A DNA stretch of 64,000 bases from assembly GCA_037447655.1 (NCBI GenBank), contig JBBHKE010001320.1, positions 1 through 64,000 of the forward strand, given 5' to 3'. This DNA comes from Zygnema cylindricum. Its lineage: Eukaryota; Streptophyta; Zygnematophyceae; Zygnematales; Zygnemataceae. Each line of letters begins with the position of its first letter. The stretch's first letter is position 1. Under the pieces are notes generated by a model. It was not told the origin of the DNA. It saw only the letters and a list, made by a program, of their open reading frames with translations, and searched no databases. Both the position numbers and the translations under genes were made by a program. Shown piece after piece: positions 23,862-34,826 of the stretch.

Positions 23862-24950
23862 TCTAGGGTGCCCATATTGGATGGATCAACTTTCTTCAAA
23901 AGGGAAATGATGATGGAGGGGGAACTTTTTGAGAAGCACCTATGGGGCATAATATCCGCGCAAATTCAATGCCCACCTCCACTTAGGTTTGGAGGAACAC
24001 GTTTTTGTGGCACCTCCACCACTACAACCGTCACAACATCTGCTAGAACATCAACCACCATCACGGACGATGACGAGGAAGGGGTGGAAATTATCATGGA
24101 AGGAGAAAAGGGAGGAGTTTCTCTTTGTGGGACTCCATTGTCAAGGTCGATACTGGCAGCAGTACCACCAACAATGGTGGCAGCAGCACCACCAACAATG
24201 GTGACAGGGAGTCAGACCGAACGGTCAAAGTATGAAAAGTGGAACTATAAGGACAAGGATGCTAAGCTCTTAATTCTCAAAAGTGTAGTGGAGGGCATTG
24301 CCATTCCCTTTATGCATGTTCGATCTTCCTCTCCGATTCGGGTATCTCTTGTAAACAAATATAAGAGTGGGTCATTGCAGCTGCAACAACTGGTAGAAAA
24401 TAAGATTTCAGTTTATACTTACAAGGGAGGAAGTATGAATGATTATTGTAATGACTTAGGAGCATTATTTGGGGCTCTAGAGAGTGCAAGTAACTCATGG
24501 TGTGAGAGACAAAGAGTAAATACATTGATAATGAAACTACTCGAAGAGTATGAGAATATCATTAATCGGTTGCTGGATTTAGGTGATAGCAATTGGAATT
24601 GGGATGATACAGTAAGGATTATTTTAGTAATAGGGAGCACCATAGAACTTAGGAGAGGAAGTCCGAGTGTGCAAGCATTGACTGCACGATCTGATTGGCG
24701 GAAGCGTGATGAGGAAAAGGGAAAGGATCCCTATCGAAACTTTAGAGGAAAAGTACAAGGAGGTGGCAAATTTGAGAGACAAGGGAAAGGAGCTCCTCGA
24801 GGTGGACTATGTCACTTCTGCAAGAAACCGAGACATTATATGGTAAGTTGTGTCAAACTTGCAGATCTCCGACTAAAATATGGACAAACTAGATCCCCTA
24901 GTCAGATTCCCTTTTGTTACAATCCTCTTAAGTTTAGCCGCAACAGATGA
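23850..24950 (+). CDS. Copia B2 gag protein, open frame of 366 aa
   Basis: Structural capsid-type protein of a Ty1/copia element. The start is taken at the ATG inside the primer site (MGPPSRVPILDG). A UBN2/gag-like region covers about residues 125-290 (YEKWNYKDKDAKLLILKSVV, YKGGSMNDYCNDL). A CCHC zinc knuckle (CHFCKKPRHYMVSC, spacing C-x2-C-x4-H-x4-C) lies near residue 325. The frame then runs about 20 codons into the out-of-frame deletion joint. Unlike the same region of B1 and B3, it has no internal stop, although the rest of the element is dead. Confidence 0.75.
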   Translation: MGPPSRVPILDGSTFFKREMMMEGELFEKHLWGIISAQIQCPPPLRFGGTRFCGTSTTTTVTTSARTSTTITDDDEEGVEIIMEGEKGGVSLCGTPLSRSILAAVPPTMVAAAPPTMVTGSQTERSKYEKWNYKDKDAKLLILKSVVEGIAIPFMHVRSSSPIRVSLVNKYKSGSLQLQQLVENKISVYTYKGGSMNDYCNDLGALFGALESASNSWCERQRVNTLIMKLLEEYENIINRLLDLGDSNWNWDDTVRIILVIGSTIELRRGSPSVQALTARSDWRKRDEEKGKDPYRNFRGKVQGGGKFERQGKGAPRGGLCHFCKKPRHYMVSCVKLADLRLKYGQTRSPSQIPFCYNPLKFSRNR

Positions 24951-26110
24951 TAAAGAAATACACCAGATGGATATTAAGACCGCCTTCTTATACGAAGAGT
25001 GGGAAGAAGAAATCTACATGAGGCAACCGAAAGGATTCGTGGAAAGTGGAGAAGAAAGCAAGGTATGCAAACTGATAAAATCACTTTATGGCCTTAAGTA
25101 GGCCCCGCGACAATGGAACATAAAGTTGGACAAATTTCTGATCGGTTTGGGGTATATCAAAATTAATTCGGATCACTCCATATGTCCATTTGAGGATGAG
25201 AATGGAGTGATATTTAATAATGTGTAAGTTGATGATTTGTTAGACTTAAGCAAGTCCTTAGATAATATTAACAAACTAAAATCAGATCTGAGAAATAAGT
25301 TTGACATGAAAGATCTCGGCGAAGCAAAGTACATTGTGGGAGTTCAAATGGAGAGGGATAGAGGAAATAAAATTATAAGACTCACTCAAAATGAAAATAT
25401 CGATAATATGCTAGAAAAGTTTCAGATGGAGAAAGCAAATGGATGTACCACTCCCATGGATTTGAAAAAAGTGTCGGAGGGGAGAGAGGAGGGGGGAATA
25501 TTGATTTTGAATGATAAGATGGATGAGGAAGAAAAAAGGCTTATGGAAGGGATTCATTATTGGCAGATTGTAGGCAGTTTATTTTACTTTATGAACTGTA
25601 CACGTCCAAACATAGCTGCAACTGTAGGTGTCCTCAGTAGAAGTCTAAATAAACCCAGGAAAAGAGACTAGGAAGCAGCCAAAAGAGTGATGAGATATTT
25701 GGTGGGAACAAGGGAATTGTGGTTGCATTTGGGAGAGGAGCACACTGACATCACTAATTCGAGTGATGCCAATTATGGGGATGTACCTTTAAGGTGATGT
25801 ACAACTGGATCACTAATTCGAGTGATGCCTGTTATGGGGATGTACCTTTAAGGTGATGTACAATTGGATATGTGTTGCAAAATGTACCTTTAAGGTGATG
25901 TACAACTGGATATGTGTTGCAAATTCGATCAGGTGCATGCTGTTGGAGTAGCAAACAACAGAAAGTAGTTACTCAGTCCACTATGGAGGTTGAGAACATG
26001 GCTTCCTGTGTTGCCGCTAAAAATTAATGTGGGTAATATCTTTTCTTGTAGAACTTGGGTTCATGAAGTTTGGAACTCAAAATGTCTTCTGTGATAATCA
26101 TCATCTTTAT
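24888..26110 (+). pseudogene. Copia B2 reverse transcriptase / RNase H remnant
   Basis: Starts abruptly inside RT (LVRFPFVTILLSLAA, MDIKTAFLYEE), then GLK followed by a stop and APRQWN. The catalytic YVDD region is broken by a stop directly before VDD. The DMKDLGEAKYIVG block and the GSLFYFMNCTRPNIAA block follow, then a TAG after KPRKRD, and RNase H-like CWSSKQQK words. Multiple stops; non-functional. Confidence 0.8.
25780..25935 (+). repeat. Short tandem duplications in the B2 RNase H region
   Basis: The block GTACCTTTAAGGTGATGTAC with its flanks is repeated three times with variable spacing, which disrupts the frame just before the RNase H segment. Confidence 0.85.
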
Positions 26111-26193
26111 TGCAACTAATCTTAACGAAAAATCCGCTCATTCATAAAACTCGAATAAAGGATGTAACAGTGACCATTGCTCCGTTCAATTAT

Positions 26194-27085
26194 TGCTGAG
26201 AAATGATGAAATAAAAATCTAAGGATCAATGTTTAATTTCCATTTATCAAAGAGAAATCATTGGCGCCCCCATAGGTAAAGAAACAAGCAAATAGGCAGA
26301 ACAGACTAATAGATGACCAAAATATTGCCTTGGACCAGATTTTGAACCGAGATTTGCGAAGATTATGTAGTCATACGCCATATCTATTAAGGCGTTAACG
26401 AAATGATACACGTATGTGGTTTGATATCAAATAAAAGAGTTACGCGATATTAGTTTCACTAAAACAAACCAAATTGATGAAACGACACATATAGATTAGG
26501 GCGCTCGCGGACGTGAATCTAACCGTGTAAAATATATGATCGCACGGACGTCCTCGCCGCCGCCAAACCCGAGTGAATCTTTGGTGGCTCTCGGACATAG
26601 CGGCGCGCTGTGCCACGTGGCGCCACATCATTGGACGTCGAAAAAGATAGAGGAGGAACCATGGCTCCCAAGCTAACAAGTGTCAACTAGAAAGCCATGT
26701 TGTAGAATGGTCGTACAAGAAGTACAATCGACCACTGTACCTTCTTGTACTATACACTATTTTGATTGGTCTAGGGTACAGTAGTAGGTAGTTGTGAGTA
26801 GGGTTTTAGGGACTTGGTGTGTTTGAGGCGCCTCTCTCCAGGTGACCTTTTGTATTTATACGCCATCTTTGGCCAGCCATAACTAACTCCTCAAAGGGGT
26901 AAATTCAGTGATTCTTTTTGCGTTTGACTCAATGGAGTCTTCTCCTTATATGGGTGAGGGTGGTCAGATTATTTGTGTGCTTGGGCGGTACTAATTCAAT
27001 GGGAAAGTTGAAGGGGTAAATATTATCCTTCAGGCTTTACATAGGCTGCTCATTCTGTGAGATAATAGAGACCACAAAATTTTAG
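26194..27085 (+). repeat. 3' LTR-like copy at the end of B2 (diverged)
   Basis: Aligns with family B LTRs from a mutated TGCTGAGAAA start to the terminal TTTACATAGGCTGCTCA...GACCACAAAATTTTA. It carries an antisense tRNA-like segment near 26325-26400 with a GGTTCAAAATC B-box-like word. It is clearly more diverged than the B1 pair. Confidence 0.75.
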
Positions 27086-27761
27086 ATTCCTTCCTTCTGT
27101 GAACCCTTTGGCCAGTAATCTGGCCTTGTACCGCTATATAGTGTTACCATGGTTGAGTTTCAACTTGAACACCGACTTGCATCCAATCGGCTTTTTGTCT
27201 GGGGGACACTCCACCAGCTCCCAAGTGTTTGCTTCCATAATAGAAGCCATCTCATCATTAATGGCTGTCATCCATCTACTCCGTTTTGGACTATTAATTG
27301 CTTCCGAAAAAGTTTGGGGTTCACTCAAATGTGACAACTAAGTTACCTTTTAATTCACTTGTCTTTCTTAAAGTCTCTTACTGCTTCTCCTCCCTCTTTC
27401 AAAATCTTTAGCCGGAATGGAGGGTAATCTCGAATTTTTTTGAATGTCTTCATCTTCTCCCTTGTCCGTGAAGTCTATCTCCAATCGTTCATCATCCCTT
27501 TCTTGTCTTCCCTTGTTCCCTTCCTCGGTTTGAATTGGAAGTTGTGGCTCCAAGAGAGAGTAATTCTCGGTCAAATTTTTCTCTTCATCTGCAAAGTCTG
27601 ACTGAACGAAAGTTCGGCTAGAAGAATCCGAATCTAACTCACTTTCAGTTTCAAATCTAATTCTGACCGGTTTAGTATTTTTAATAGGATCTACTGACTT
27701 TCCTTCATCCGCAACTACCAAGTGTCTTACTAGGATGATAACCTATCGAAGCAACTTGTCA

Positions 27762-28850
27762 TGCGCAACGTGTCCGCTGTTTGCACGTATGATTTTTTGC
27801 ATGTACGCTTGGTTTGTATCGTCGCATATCGTCGGTTTGTTGATATTGGACGTGTGCGCGATTTGCGCACGCGTCTAATTGAATTGATACAGACTTAGCG
27901 CGTTTGTTTGTTTCATTTTTAGGTATATTTCGTTTGTACCTTCGATTCTGTTCGTACTTTCCTTTCGTTTTAGACTTTTTCGATGTACAAATTACATGTA
28001 CAATGGACGTTTCATCGGCACTTTCTCATTGGTGCGCATTTAAGTCGTCAACCCACGTAGGTTCACGCACACACTTAAATAAGGAGGGTTTTTACCCTTG
28101 GATTGTGGATTTTGTCAAGCGTATGGCAGACGATGTTGGCCGCCTATTGGCCAACATCTTAAGCTATTTCGTTCATTTAAAATAGTCTAGACTTAGGCTA
28201 GTTTAGCTTAAACGTAGCGTAGCTCTTACTTAGGCTAATTTTTAGTGTTAGATTTTTTTGTTTTCGGATAAAAAAATTCTCTTGGCGGCGGAGCCATTTT
28301 CTTGCTTCCTCTTTACCACCTATTGCCCAATCTTTCTTTTTCTTCTTGTTAACGAGTGATAGATGCTAGTTAGCGTACGGATTTTTATCTATTTGTATTC
28401 TACCCCGTTTTTAATCCACACGGCTTCGGCCAAGTCCAAAAGGTTTCCCTCCAAACTTGTGTTTTTCGCAATTGGTGGAATAGAGGCTTGAGGCGTGGCA
28501 TCTTGAATCGGGTTTCGCCGTTCTCCGGACAGCTGGACGTTTTGCTTGAGTGTATTTGTTTGTTTGACATTTCGGTTGTCTCGGAAAAGTGCCTTTTTGA
28601 CCGAATCCGATTTTTTTGGTTTTGGTTGGAAGTGTATATTTTGCTCTGTCACTTTCCTTTGAGATAACTCTTGTAGAGAATGCGTGGAAGACCTCTCTAT
28701 GGGTCCCATATCACTCTCGGGGAGTATCCTTCCATTTTTCTTATATCTCACTTCTATTTATTCTTTTCTATGATGTATATATATATTGTCCTCATCCATG
28801 TTTGTTTTTCGTTTGCTCATATCTTCACGCATGACTTTGCTGGTTGTAAT
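27762..28850. other. Unidentified ~1.1-kb insertion inside copia B3
   Basis: Comparison with B1 shows foreign sequence between the integrase C-terminus and the linker. It contains a minus-strand open frame of 120 codons (28389-28751; rich in Ser/Lys/Asn, ends LLDLAEAVWIKNGVEYK) and two hairpins. One is at about 27841-27875 (ATTGGACGTGTGCGC / GCGCACGCGTCTAAT); the other at 28130-28157 (GATGTTGGCC / GGCCAACATC). I do not recognise the frame. It may be a transposon fragment or captured host sequence. Confidence 0.4.
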
Positions 28851-30967
28851 GCATATTTCTCTTTGCTCTCTCTTCATGCACGAGAGAGTACCCATGATTT
28901 CCCCTTGCATGTAACCTCTAATCAGATTTTTCGATGTTTAGACTAAAAACTTGACTTCTGAACACCTTTAAATGTGAGATATCCGGTTTCCTCCCGGTCC
29001 ATCTTTCATTAAGTGTTTGACCTTTCACTGCCGAGGTAAGGACTCCATTCTTACGGTAATTTGCACAGTTCATAGCTTTTGCCCAAAAGCGTTTTCTTAT
29101 CATTTTATCCGACAGCATTCTACGAGCAGTATCACTTAACGTCCGATTTAGTCTCTCAGCTTCACCGTTTTGTTCCGGATTATTTGGAACAGTCTTTTGG
29201 TGTTGAACCCCTTCCTCTTTCAAAAAATCCTCAAATTGATTAGAGGTGGATTCCCCCTTATTATCACTCCTCACTCTCTTTATAGGTTTCTCATGAAGCT
29301 TCTCACTCCACGCTTTATACTTTTTAAAATAAGCCGGTGCCAAAAATAATATTTTTCAAGGAATAAGGTCTCATTATCTCCAAAATGAATTCCCTCAAGT
29401 AATCCCATTTTCTTCATTTGTTTTAATCTATCTAGATGCACATGCCCCAACCTTTTATGCCAAATCATCAAATCATTAACAATGGCATAGTAAACCCATG
29501 TGCTTCCGTTACTCAAATTAGCCTAAACATTCTTTGGCTACCCATTTCAGCGGTGAAATATACTTCATCCTCATAGCTAGCAACAAAGACTCTTTTCTTA
29601 GTACCAGTCTCAAAACCCTTATATCTAAGACCGACGTAGAGATTAGATTCATGTTTAACTCTGGAATAAAAAAATCTTCGGAGAAAGTGACTATAGATGT
29701 CTTACCTTCAACTAAGACTTTTATGTCCACATATCCTTTCTTCCATCCCCATACTCTATCTCTACTATATGGATCTTTCTCATTTTGGTAAACAAATGTT
29801 TCTCTCTACACATATGCATAGAGGCACCTGAGTCAATGATCCAACTTTCTTCGAGAGCTTCTTTCACCCCGCCGAAGGCACGCTTCTACTTCCTCTGAAT
29901 CTCCGGCTCTGTTTTCACGTCTAACTCCTCGTTGAGGAGTTTATCATCATCCTCATCTGAGACCTTACCCGTTACTTGTGTTAACACAAGTGCCTTCTTC
30001 TTTCCGCTGGCTAATCTACTGGTCTACCCCTCCTTAAGTCTCATCTCCGTCAACTTGGTACACTCCGCCATATAGCGTCCAAGCTTCTTACCAAAATGGT
30101 AGAGCCCCTTTTGAGGCCTAGATCCGGATCCATATAATTGATTTCCTCTCCCTCCTCCTCTAAATTTCCAATAAGGTTTCTAAAAATCTTGATTTCTGCA
30201 ATCATTTCCAACAGCCAAGGCTTGACCACTCTTTCCTCCTCTTAGAATCTCAATAGTGCTTTCCCAAACCAAAATCATCCCAACAACGGAGTTCCTGATC
30301 CATTGATGATCTGGCAAATCTTGAATCATGTTAACGATGTTCTCATAATCATATGGCAATTTCATTAGCAAAGTATTCACCTTTATTTCTTTGTCTCTTG
30401 TTTTCTAACACTCTCCAACCCCATAAACAATCCAAACAAGTCATTGGAAAAATTAAGCATTTTTCCTCTTTTGTAAACATATGTTTGCACCTTTTGATCA
30501 GCCAGTTCTGCTACTGAATCGTACCACTATTCTAAATATTTACAAGTGCCTCCCACAGATTGGCCACCTTACCCACATGAAGGTGAGGTGTAGCAACTCC
30601 TTGAGTAAGATGTCCAAGAATAAAATGAGTTGCCACTGTGTTGTTCCCTGATTCTAGTATCATTTGCCTCAGTTTTTTGAACAACCACTACCGGTGACGA
30701 TCTAGTAGCTATGGGTGCGAGTTTTTCTTTCCCCTTCTCCTTACCTTTGTCCAACACGATGCTCTCTCCAACTTTATCTATCACCTCTGCCTCCACAGAT
30801 CCTCTTGAGAATCGAGGTCCTCCAAACCCTGGTGGAATTCATAGATTTGCAAATGGCCGCCGCACACAACCACTCACAATGCCCCATAGTTGGTTTTCAA
30901 ATAGTGCACCCCTCATCATAGTTTCACATTATATGAAACTCGGTCCAGTGAAAATGGGCATACTAGA

Positions 30968-30983
30968 GGGTGGGCCCATAACG
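30968..30983 (-). promoter_or_regulatory. Primer-binding site of copia B3
   Basis: Minus strand CGTTATGGGCCCACCC directly after the LTR end. It is complementary to the anticodon arm of initiator tRNA-Met except for the first base. Confidence 0.7.
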
Positions 30984-31923
30984 TGTTATTCACTGACCTC
31001 CATTGGCCCGCAGAATGTTCAGCTTATATGAAGCCTCTAGGATAATATTTGTCCCTTTGACTTTCAAACCAAATACCGGTCTGTAAAGAGTTTTGAACAG
31101 CTTCACCGTGGTGAAAGCGCGACTCCCTTAAGTCACACGCAAAAAGAATTTCTTAATTTGCTACCTTGAGGAGTAAGTTATGGCTGGCCAAAGATGGCCT
31201 ATAAATACAAAAGGTCTCTCAAAGTGAAACACCTCAAAATTAGTCTCTCCACAACTGTACTTAACCAATCACAAGACTGTAAAGTACAAGAAGGTGCAAG
31301 TGCTGCTGTACTTCTTCTACGGCCATGGTACAGCATGGCCGTCTCGTTGACTCGTGTCAGTTTTTTATTCGTGGTCGTTCTCCCCGTAATGTTTGTTGTC
31401 CACTCATGTCGTGCCACGTGTCATTTGCCGACATTAGCTCACAAACTGCCAAACGACCACTCCGGTACATCGGCTCCACTGTGAGCCGTGCGATCTGAAG
31501 TCAACATTTGATTTTGTCCGTTCATTTTAATGGCGTTTCGCATATTTCGTACGGTCCGATATTTCGTGCGGTCTACTTCATTTCCGTGTTCATTCTCTCG
31601 AGTAATCAGTTAAATGGAATATGTCGCGTGGTACATGTTAAAACACCAGTCATACCTTATACTTGTAACGGTTCATCAAGACCTATCGGATAAGGCGGGC
31701 GGCTATACTGTAGTGGTCAAGGTGTAAGACCTAGGATCAAATCCTGGTTTGACTGCATACCTTTTGCAACTGTGTGTGCCTCTTGCTCCCTTAGCCTGTC
31801 CTCTTGTGTCTACCCAAGGCAGTCATGGCTGTGTGCTAGTCCTCAATGACTACGACAAGTATCACGGTTGCAGTAAGACCATAGACTGACAAAGTGATAG
31901 AGGATAAAATACCTTTTTCAACA
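30984..31923 (-). repeat. 5' LTR of copia B3
   Basis: In element orientation it begins TGTTGAAAAAGG and ends GAATAACA. Internal blocks match family B (CCATCTTTGGCCAGCCATAA, ATTCTTTTTGCGT, ATTATCCTAGAGGCTT). The outer half is strongly diverged. Confidence 0.78.
31690..31760 (+). other. tRNA-like segment in the B3 LTR (antisense to the element)
   Basis: GGCTATACTGTAGTGGTCAA (A-box-like, tRNA D-arm style) is followed by TAGGATCAAATCCTGG (B-box-like with short T-arm pairing). The anticodon arm is missing or too short for a tRNA. Position within the LTR matches the tRNA-like segments of B1 and B2. Confidence 0.5.
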
Positions 31924-32089
31924 TATCTTACCAAACGACAAACATGAGCGCACAAATCCGCGCAGCCGGTAAAAGTCTATGAAAAATAATTGCAATGATA
32001 AAAGTATGCGCCCATTGCTACAAACTTCTCATGAGACGCTTTAAATTCACCTCTTTTTCCTCTCGCCTACCTTGAAGCATTACGAGTAT

Positions 32090-34010
32090 CAATTACAACC
32101 TTCTCAAGTTGTTTTTTCCTCTGAATCACAGATGACAGATAAATCGTGGGTTCGCGTGATCAAGTTTTTTTTTCTTTCTCTCATTTTGCGGACCAATTTC
32201 ATTCGATCAGGTTGTCTGTTAAACCATCTAAGTGTGTGGCTTGGTGCCCACAAAATTTGACGTTAGATTGCCCGCTCCCCAACCGTTTTTTCATCTCGTG
32301 ATTAGGGTATCAAGGCTTTCCGTTGCCCTATTGGTGCTTATTCATTTATTAACCAGGTAGTTTAGGATGCGTGGATACATTACCTTTCTCATAGCGACGA
32401 CCTCCCCAAGCTGTCGGCCTCATAAGTGGCGTTTTCGATCTAAATTCGTTGTTTTGCTCAACGCCCTCTCTATCTTGCAAAGACTTTACCACCCACGTCT
32501 TTTTTTTCTTTTTCTTAAGAATTTTGATGACAATCTTTTAGGTATGCTTCAGCACCTCGTTGGTCATGCGATTTTTGATTTTTTGGAAGGGGCAACGTGC
32601 TCGTCAAGAAGACACGCTTCTTATATCCAACGGCGATTTAAGTTTGATTTCTATAGCCAAAGTTTCGCCAGCTGCGTATTTAGGTAGTTAGGCTTTGGTG
32701 GTTCCTACCATCACTTCTCGTTTCATTGTGGATGATGTCCCCATTCTTGCGCAAGTAGTCTCAAAGGAGGAAGACGGGCTATTTCCATTCCACTAAGCTC
32801 TCTTTTCAGCTCATGCGCTACTACCAGCGGACGCTCGAAACCAAGTTCCACCTTTTCATTCTTTGGTGGTCGACAGTAACTTCCAACTTCAACAACGCAT
32901 ATTTTAGCAAGTGGCCACCGCTGATTTTGCAAACCTCTTGAAGGCGCTACCTTCTGCTTAAGCGCGAGCTGGTTTAAGTTTGCGTTCTAGGCCTAGGGTT
33001 GGTGCGTGGCTACAAGCGACACCAACTTTTTCAACATTCCATCTGTCGTCTCACCAATTTACTTCTGCTATACGCTTGCGGTTGGGTTTGCCTCTCCCTC
33101 CGCTTTTAAAGGGGGGCTCAGTGCGTTTGCAACCAACCCATTACTGTTGAGGGAATCCATTTGCTTCGTTGCTCGTATGAGGGGGAACGAATTGTCGCGC
33201 ATGATTCGGTGCGAGATGTCATTGCTGCCATTCGGGCCGAGGCGGACTTTACCATCAAACGTGAGGTTTCTAATATACTTCCACCTCAGCTTCAATTTAA
33301 GGAGTCTTGAGCCCTCGGGTTGAGTTGGTTTTTCTTCATGGTGTTGGGAGGACGATGGGCGATGTGGTCCTCACGTATTTGACTGGTCACACATTTCATC
33401 TCGCGCGGCTTCGCATTCAGGTGTGGCGGCTCCAGACACATCGGCTACAAAGGAAAGAGATTACGCTCATTGCAGTTGGACCAATTTGTTCCATTTGCAA
33501 TGGAGATTTTTGGATCTTTGGATAAATCCTTCGATGACTTTCTTCGCCAGTGTGCGCCAATAACGTTTGAATCTCGAGTTTCAAGGAGTCCTCCACCGAG
33601 TCTTTTGGTTGCTTTTTAACATCAACATGTCCCAATTCCACTTTAGCGGGCGCAAGCTTCCGCTCTCCTTCGGCGTAACACACTAGCCGATCACTGGCGG
33701 GGTCTTCCTGACCTTCCACTAAGGGACCCGATTCGCATACATGATCTCCGTGGTTGTGGACCTTAGATGGTCCATGGGTAGACTAGTCTAGGTTTTTTCA
33801 TTTTGTAGGCGGTCTAACTCTGGTATTTTATTGTTCTGGTTCTTTTCTCTTCGTAGTATTGTTCTGTTTTGTTTTAGTTTGAAGGCGTGGTTACTTTCTT
33901 GTGACTTTTGTAGTCTCCAAATGTTGTTTTCAATTTTACCACTTTTGTAAACGGATGGTTTTGCCATCGCAATTTTTGCAATAAAGTCTTTTTGTTTTTT
34001 TTAAATTCAA
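32090..34010 (+). mobile_element. 3' part of a degraded LINE: reverse transcriptase end, C-terminal zinc knuckle, 3' tail
   Basis: Stop- and frameshift-ridden, but conserved LINE blocks appear in order. Near 32125 is a TDD catalytic-like motif, followed by LSVKPSKCVAW, DAWIHYLSHSDDLPKLS, ISNGDLSLISIAKVSPAAYL, and near 33000 GAWLQATPTFSTFHLSSHQF. From about 33115 a C-terminal motif reads CVCN..TVEGIHLLRCSYEG, then H-x3-VRD. It closes with the GATGGTTTTGCCATCGC hairpin and AATAAAG-like T-rich tail (33940-34000). Same orientation as the LINE 5' part at 21.2-22.9 kb, so both may be one insertion split by later copia elements. Confidence 0.75.
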
Positions 34011-34826
34011 AACGATAAAAAATGAGAAGCAAAAATTGTAGAATATCTATGTTTCTTTCGCTGTACGGTATATGATTACGCGATGATTTTTAATTCTCTT
34101 GCGTCACGAGATTCGCACTTTAAATATTCTCATAATAAAGCCCTAACGAAGCACACAAATGAGACAGAACGACCACCGAAACGTGTACTGTCGGATCAAT
34201 TCGTTCTTTCATCAACCGACCTGATGTGAACAAAATCTCAACGGAGGTCCTGACGAAAAGATTTTGTAAATTAGGTTTTGCAAAGCGTAAATGCACTTTT
34301 AAACAATCAACATGTAAATTCTTTACAACATTCATTTTTTAATCATGTACGTCCCGTAGGAACGATTAGTCTGATCTGTCTGAAGCATAATTGTAAAGTA
34401 GGTGAAAGTAGGCCCATAAAATATGAGGGCAAAATGGATCAACTGCTATGGCTGCGAATTCGGACTAGCGCAGCATGGCAGCATAACAACGCATTGGAAT
34501 TTGATTTGATTTTGTAGTTCTAGAACCTAGTGTGGTTAGAACACAGTGGAATGTCATGTAAGTGTGTTCAATACCCTTGAGTGTTATATCACCACCCCTC
34601 CGTTTTTTACACAGTTTGTCTGAGTCATCTAACACGAAGCCATGGTCGCCTTCTCTATGCCTTCTCTCTCTATCTATCAGACAGCACACGTCTGCAGAAA
34701 AATAAAGTACAGACCATGTACAAATGACATTTTTCACATTAAGCATTGCACGACATAACATAACAAACTATTAAAAAAATATCAATCATATTAATCCTAA
34801 AAAAATGACATCTTTTTCATTTATCT
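34011..34826. other. Intergenic DNA with one MITE-like terminus
   Basis: 34386-34425 (CATAATTGTAAAGTAGGTG, then GAAAGTAGGCCCATA) resembles the start of the hAT MITEs, but no partner end was found. The motif GCGCAGCATGGCAGCATAAC at 34468-34492 is shared with copia A and gypsy LTRs. No gene seen. Confidence 0.35.

Larger units (their letters stand above)
22901..27085 (+). mobile_element. Copia element B2: deletion derivative keeping gag
   Basis: 5' LTR 22901-23845 (TGTTGAAAAG...TTGCA), primer site at 23846, open gag frame 23850-24950, an internal deletion that joins the gag zinc knuckle to the middle of reverse transcriptase, a broken RT/RNase H to about 26110, and a diverged LTR at 26194-27085. 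Compared with B1 (57.3-63.5 kb), about 2.1 kb is missing: protease, integrase and the start of RT. No matching 5-bp duplication flanks it, so the two LTRs may not come from one insertion. Confidence 0.82.
27086..30983 (-). pseudogene. Copia B3 gag-pol remnant
   Basis: Pieces in order on the minus strand: gag start MGPPS in the primer site; gag words (YVYKRGKMLNF, NTLLMKLPYDYENIV near 30300-30380); protease-to-pre-integrase MIWHKRLGHVHLDRLKQM (29280-29516); integrase RSDNKGESTSNQFEDFLKEE and EQNGEAERLNRTLSD (28918-29343); linker (27368-27721); and RT start AINDEMASIMEANTWELVEC (27134-27337). Numerous stops and frameshifts make it non-functional. Confidence 0.8.
27086..31923 (-). mobile_element. 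Copia element B3: 5' LTR, gag, integrase and start of RT, truncated
   Basis: Reverse-strand element with its 5' LTR at 30984-31923, primer site 30968-30983, degraded gag and protease, pre-integrase and integrase, linker and the beginning of RT, which stops at 27086 against the B2 LTR. RT core, RNase H and 3' LTR are missing. About 1.1 kb of unrelated sequence lies inside it (27762-28850). Confidence 0.8.
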
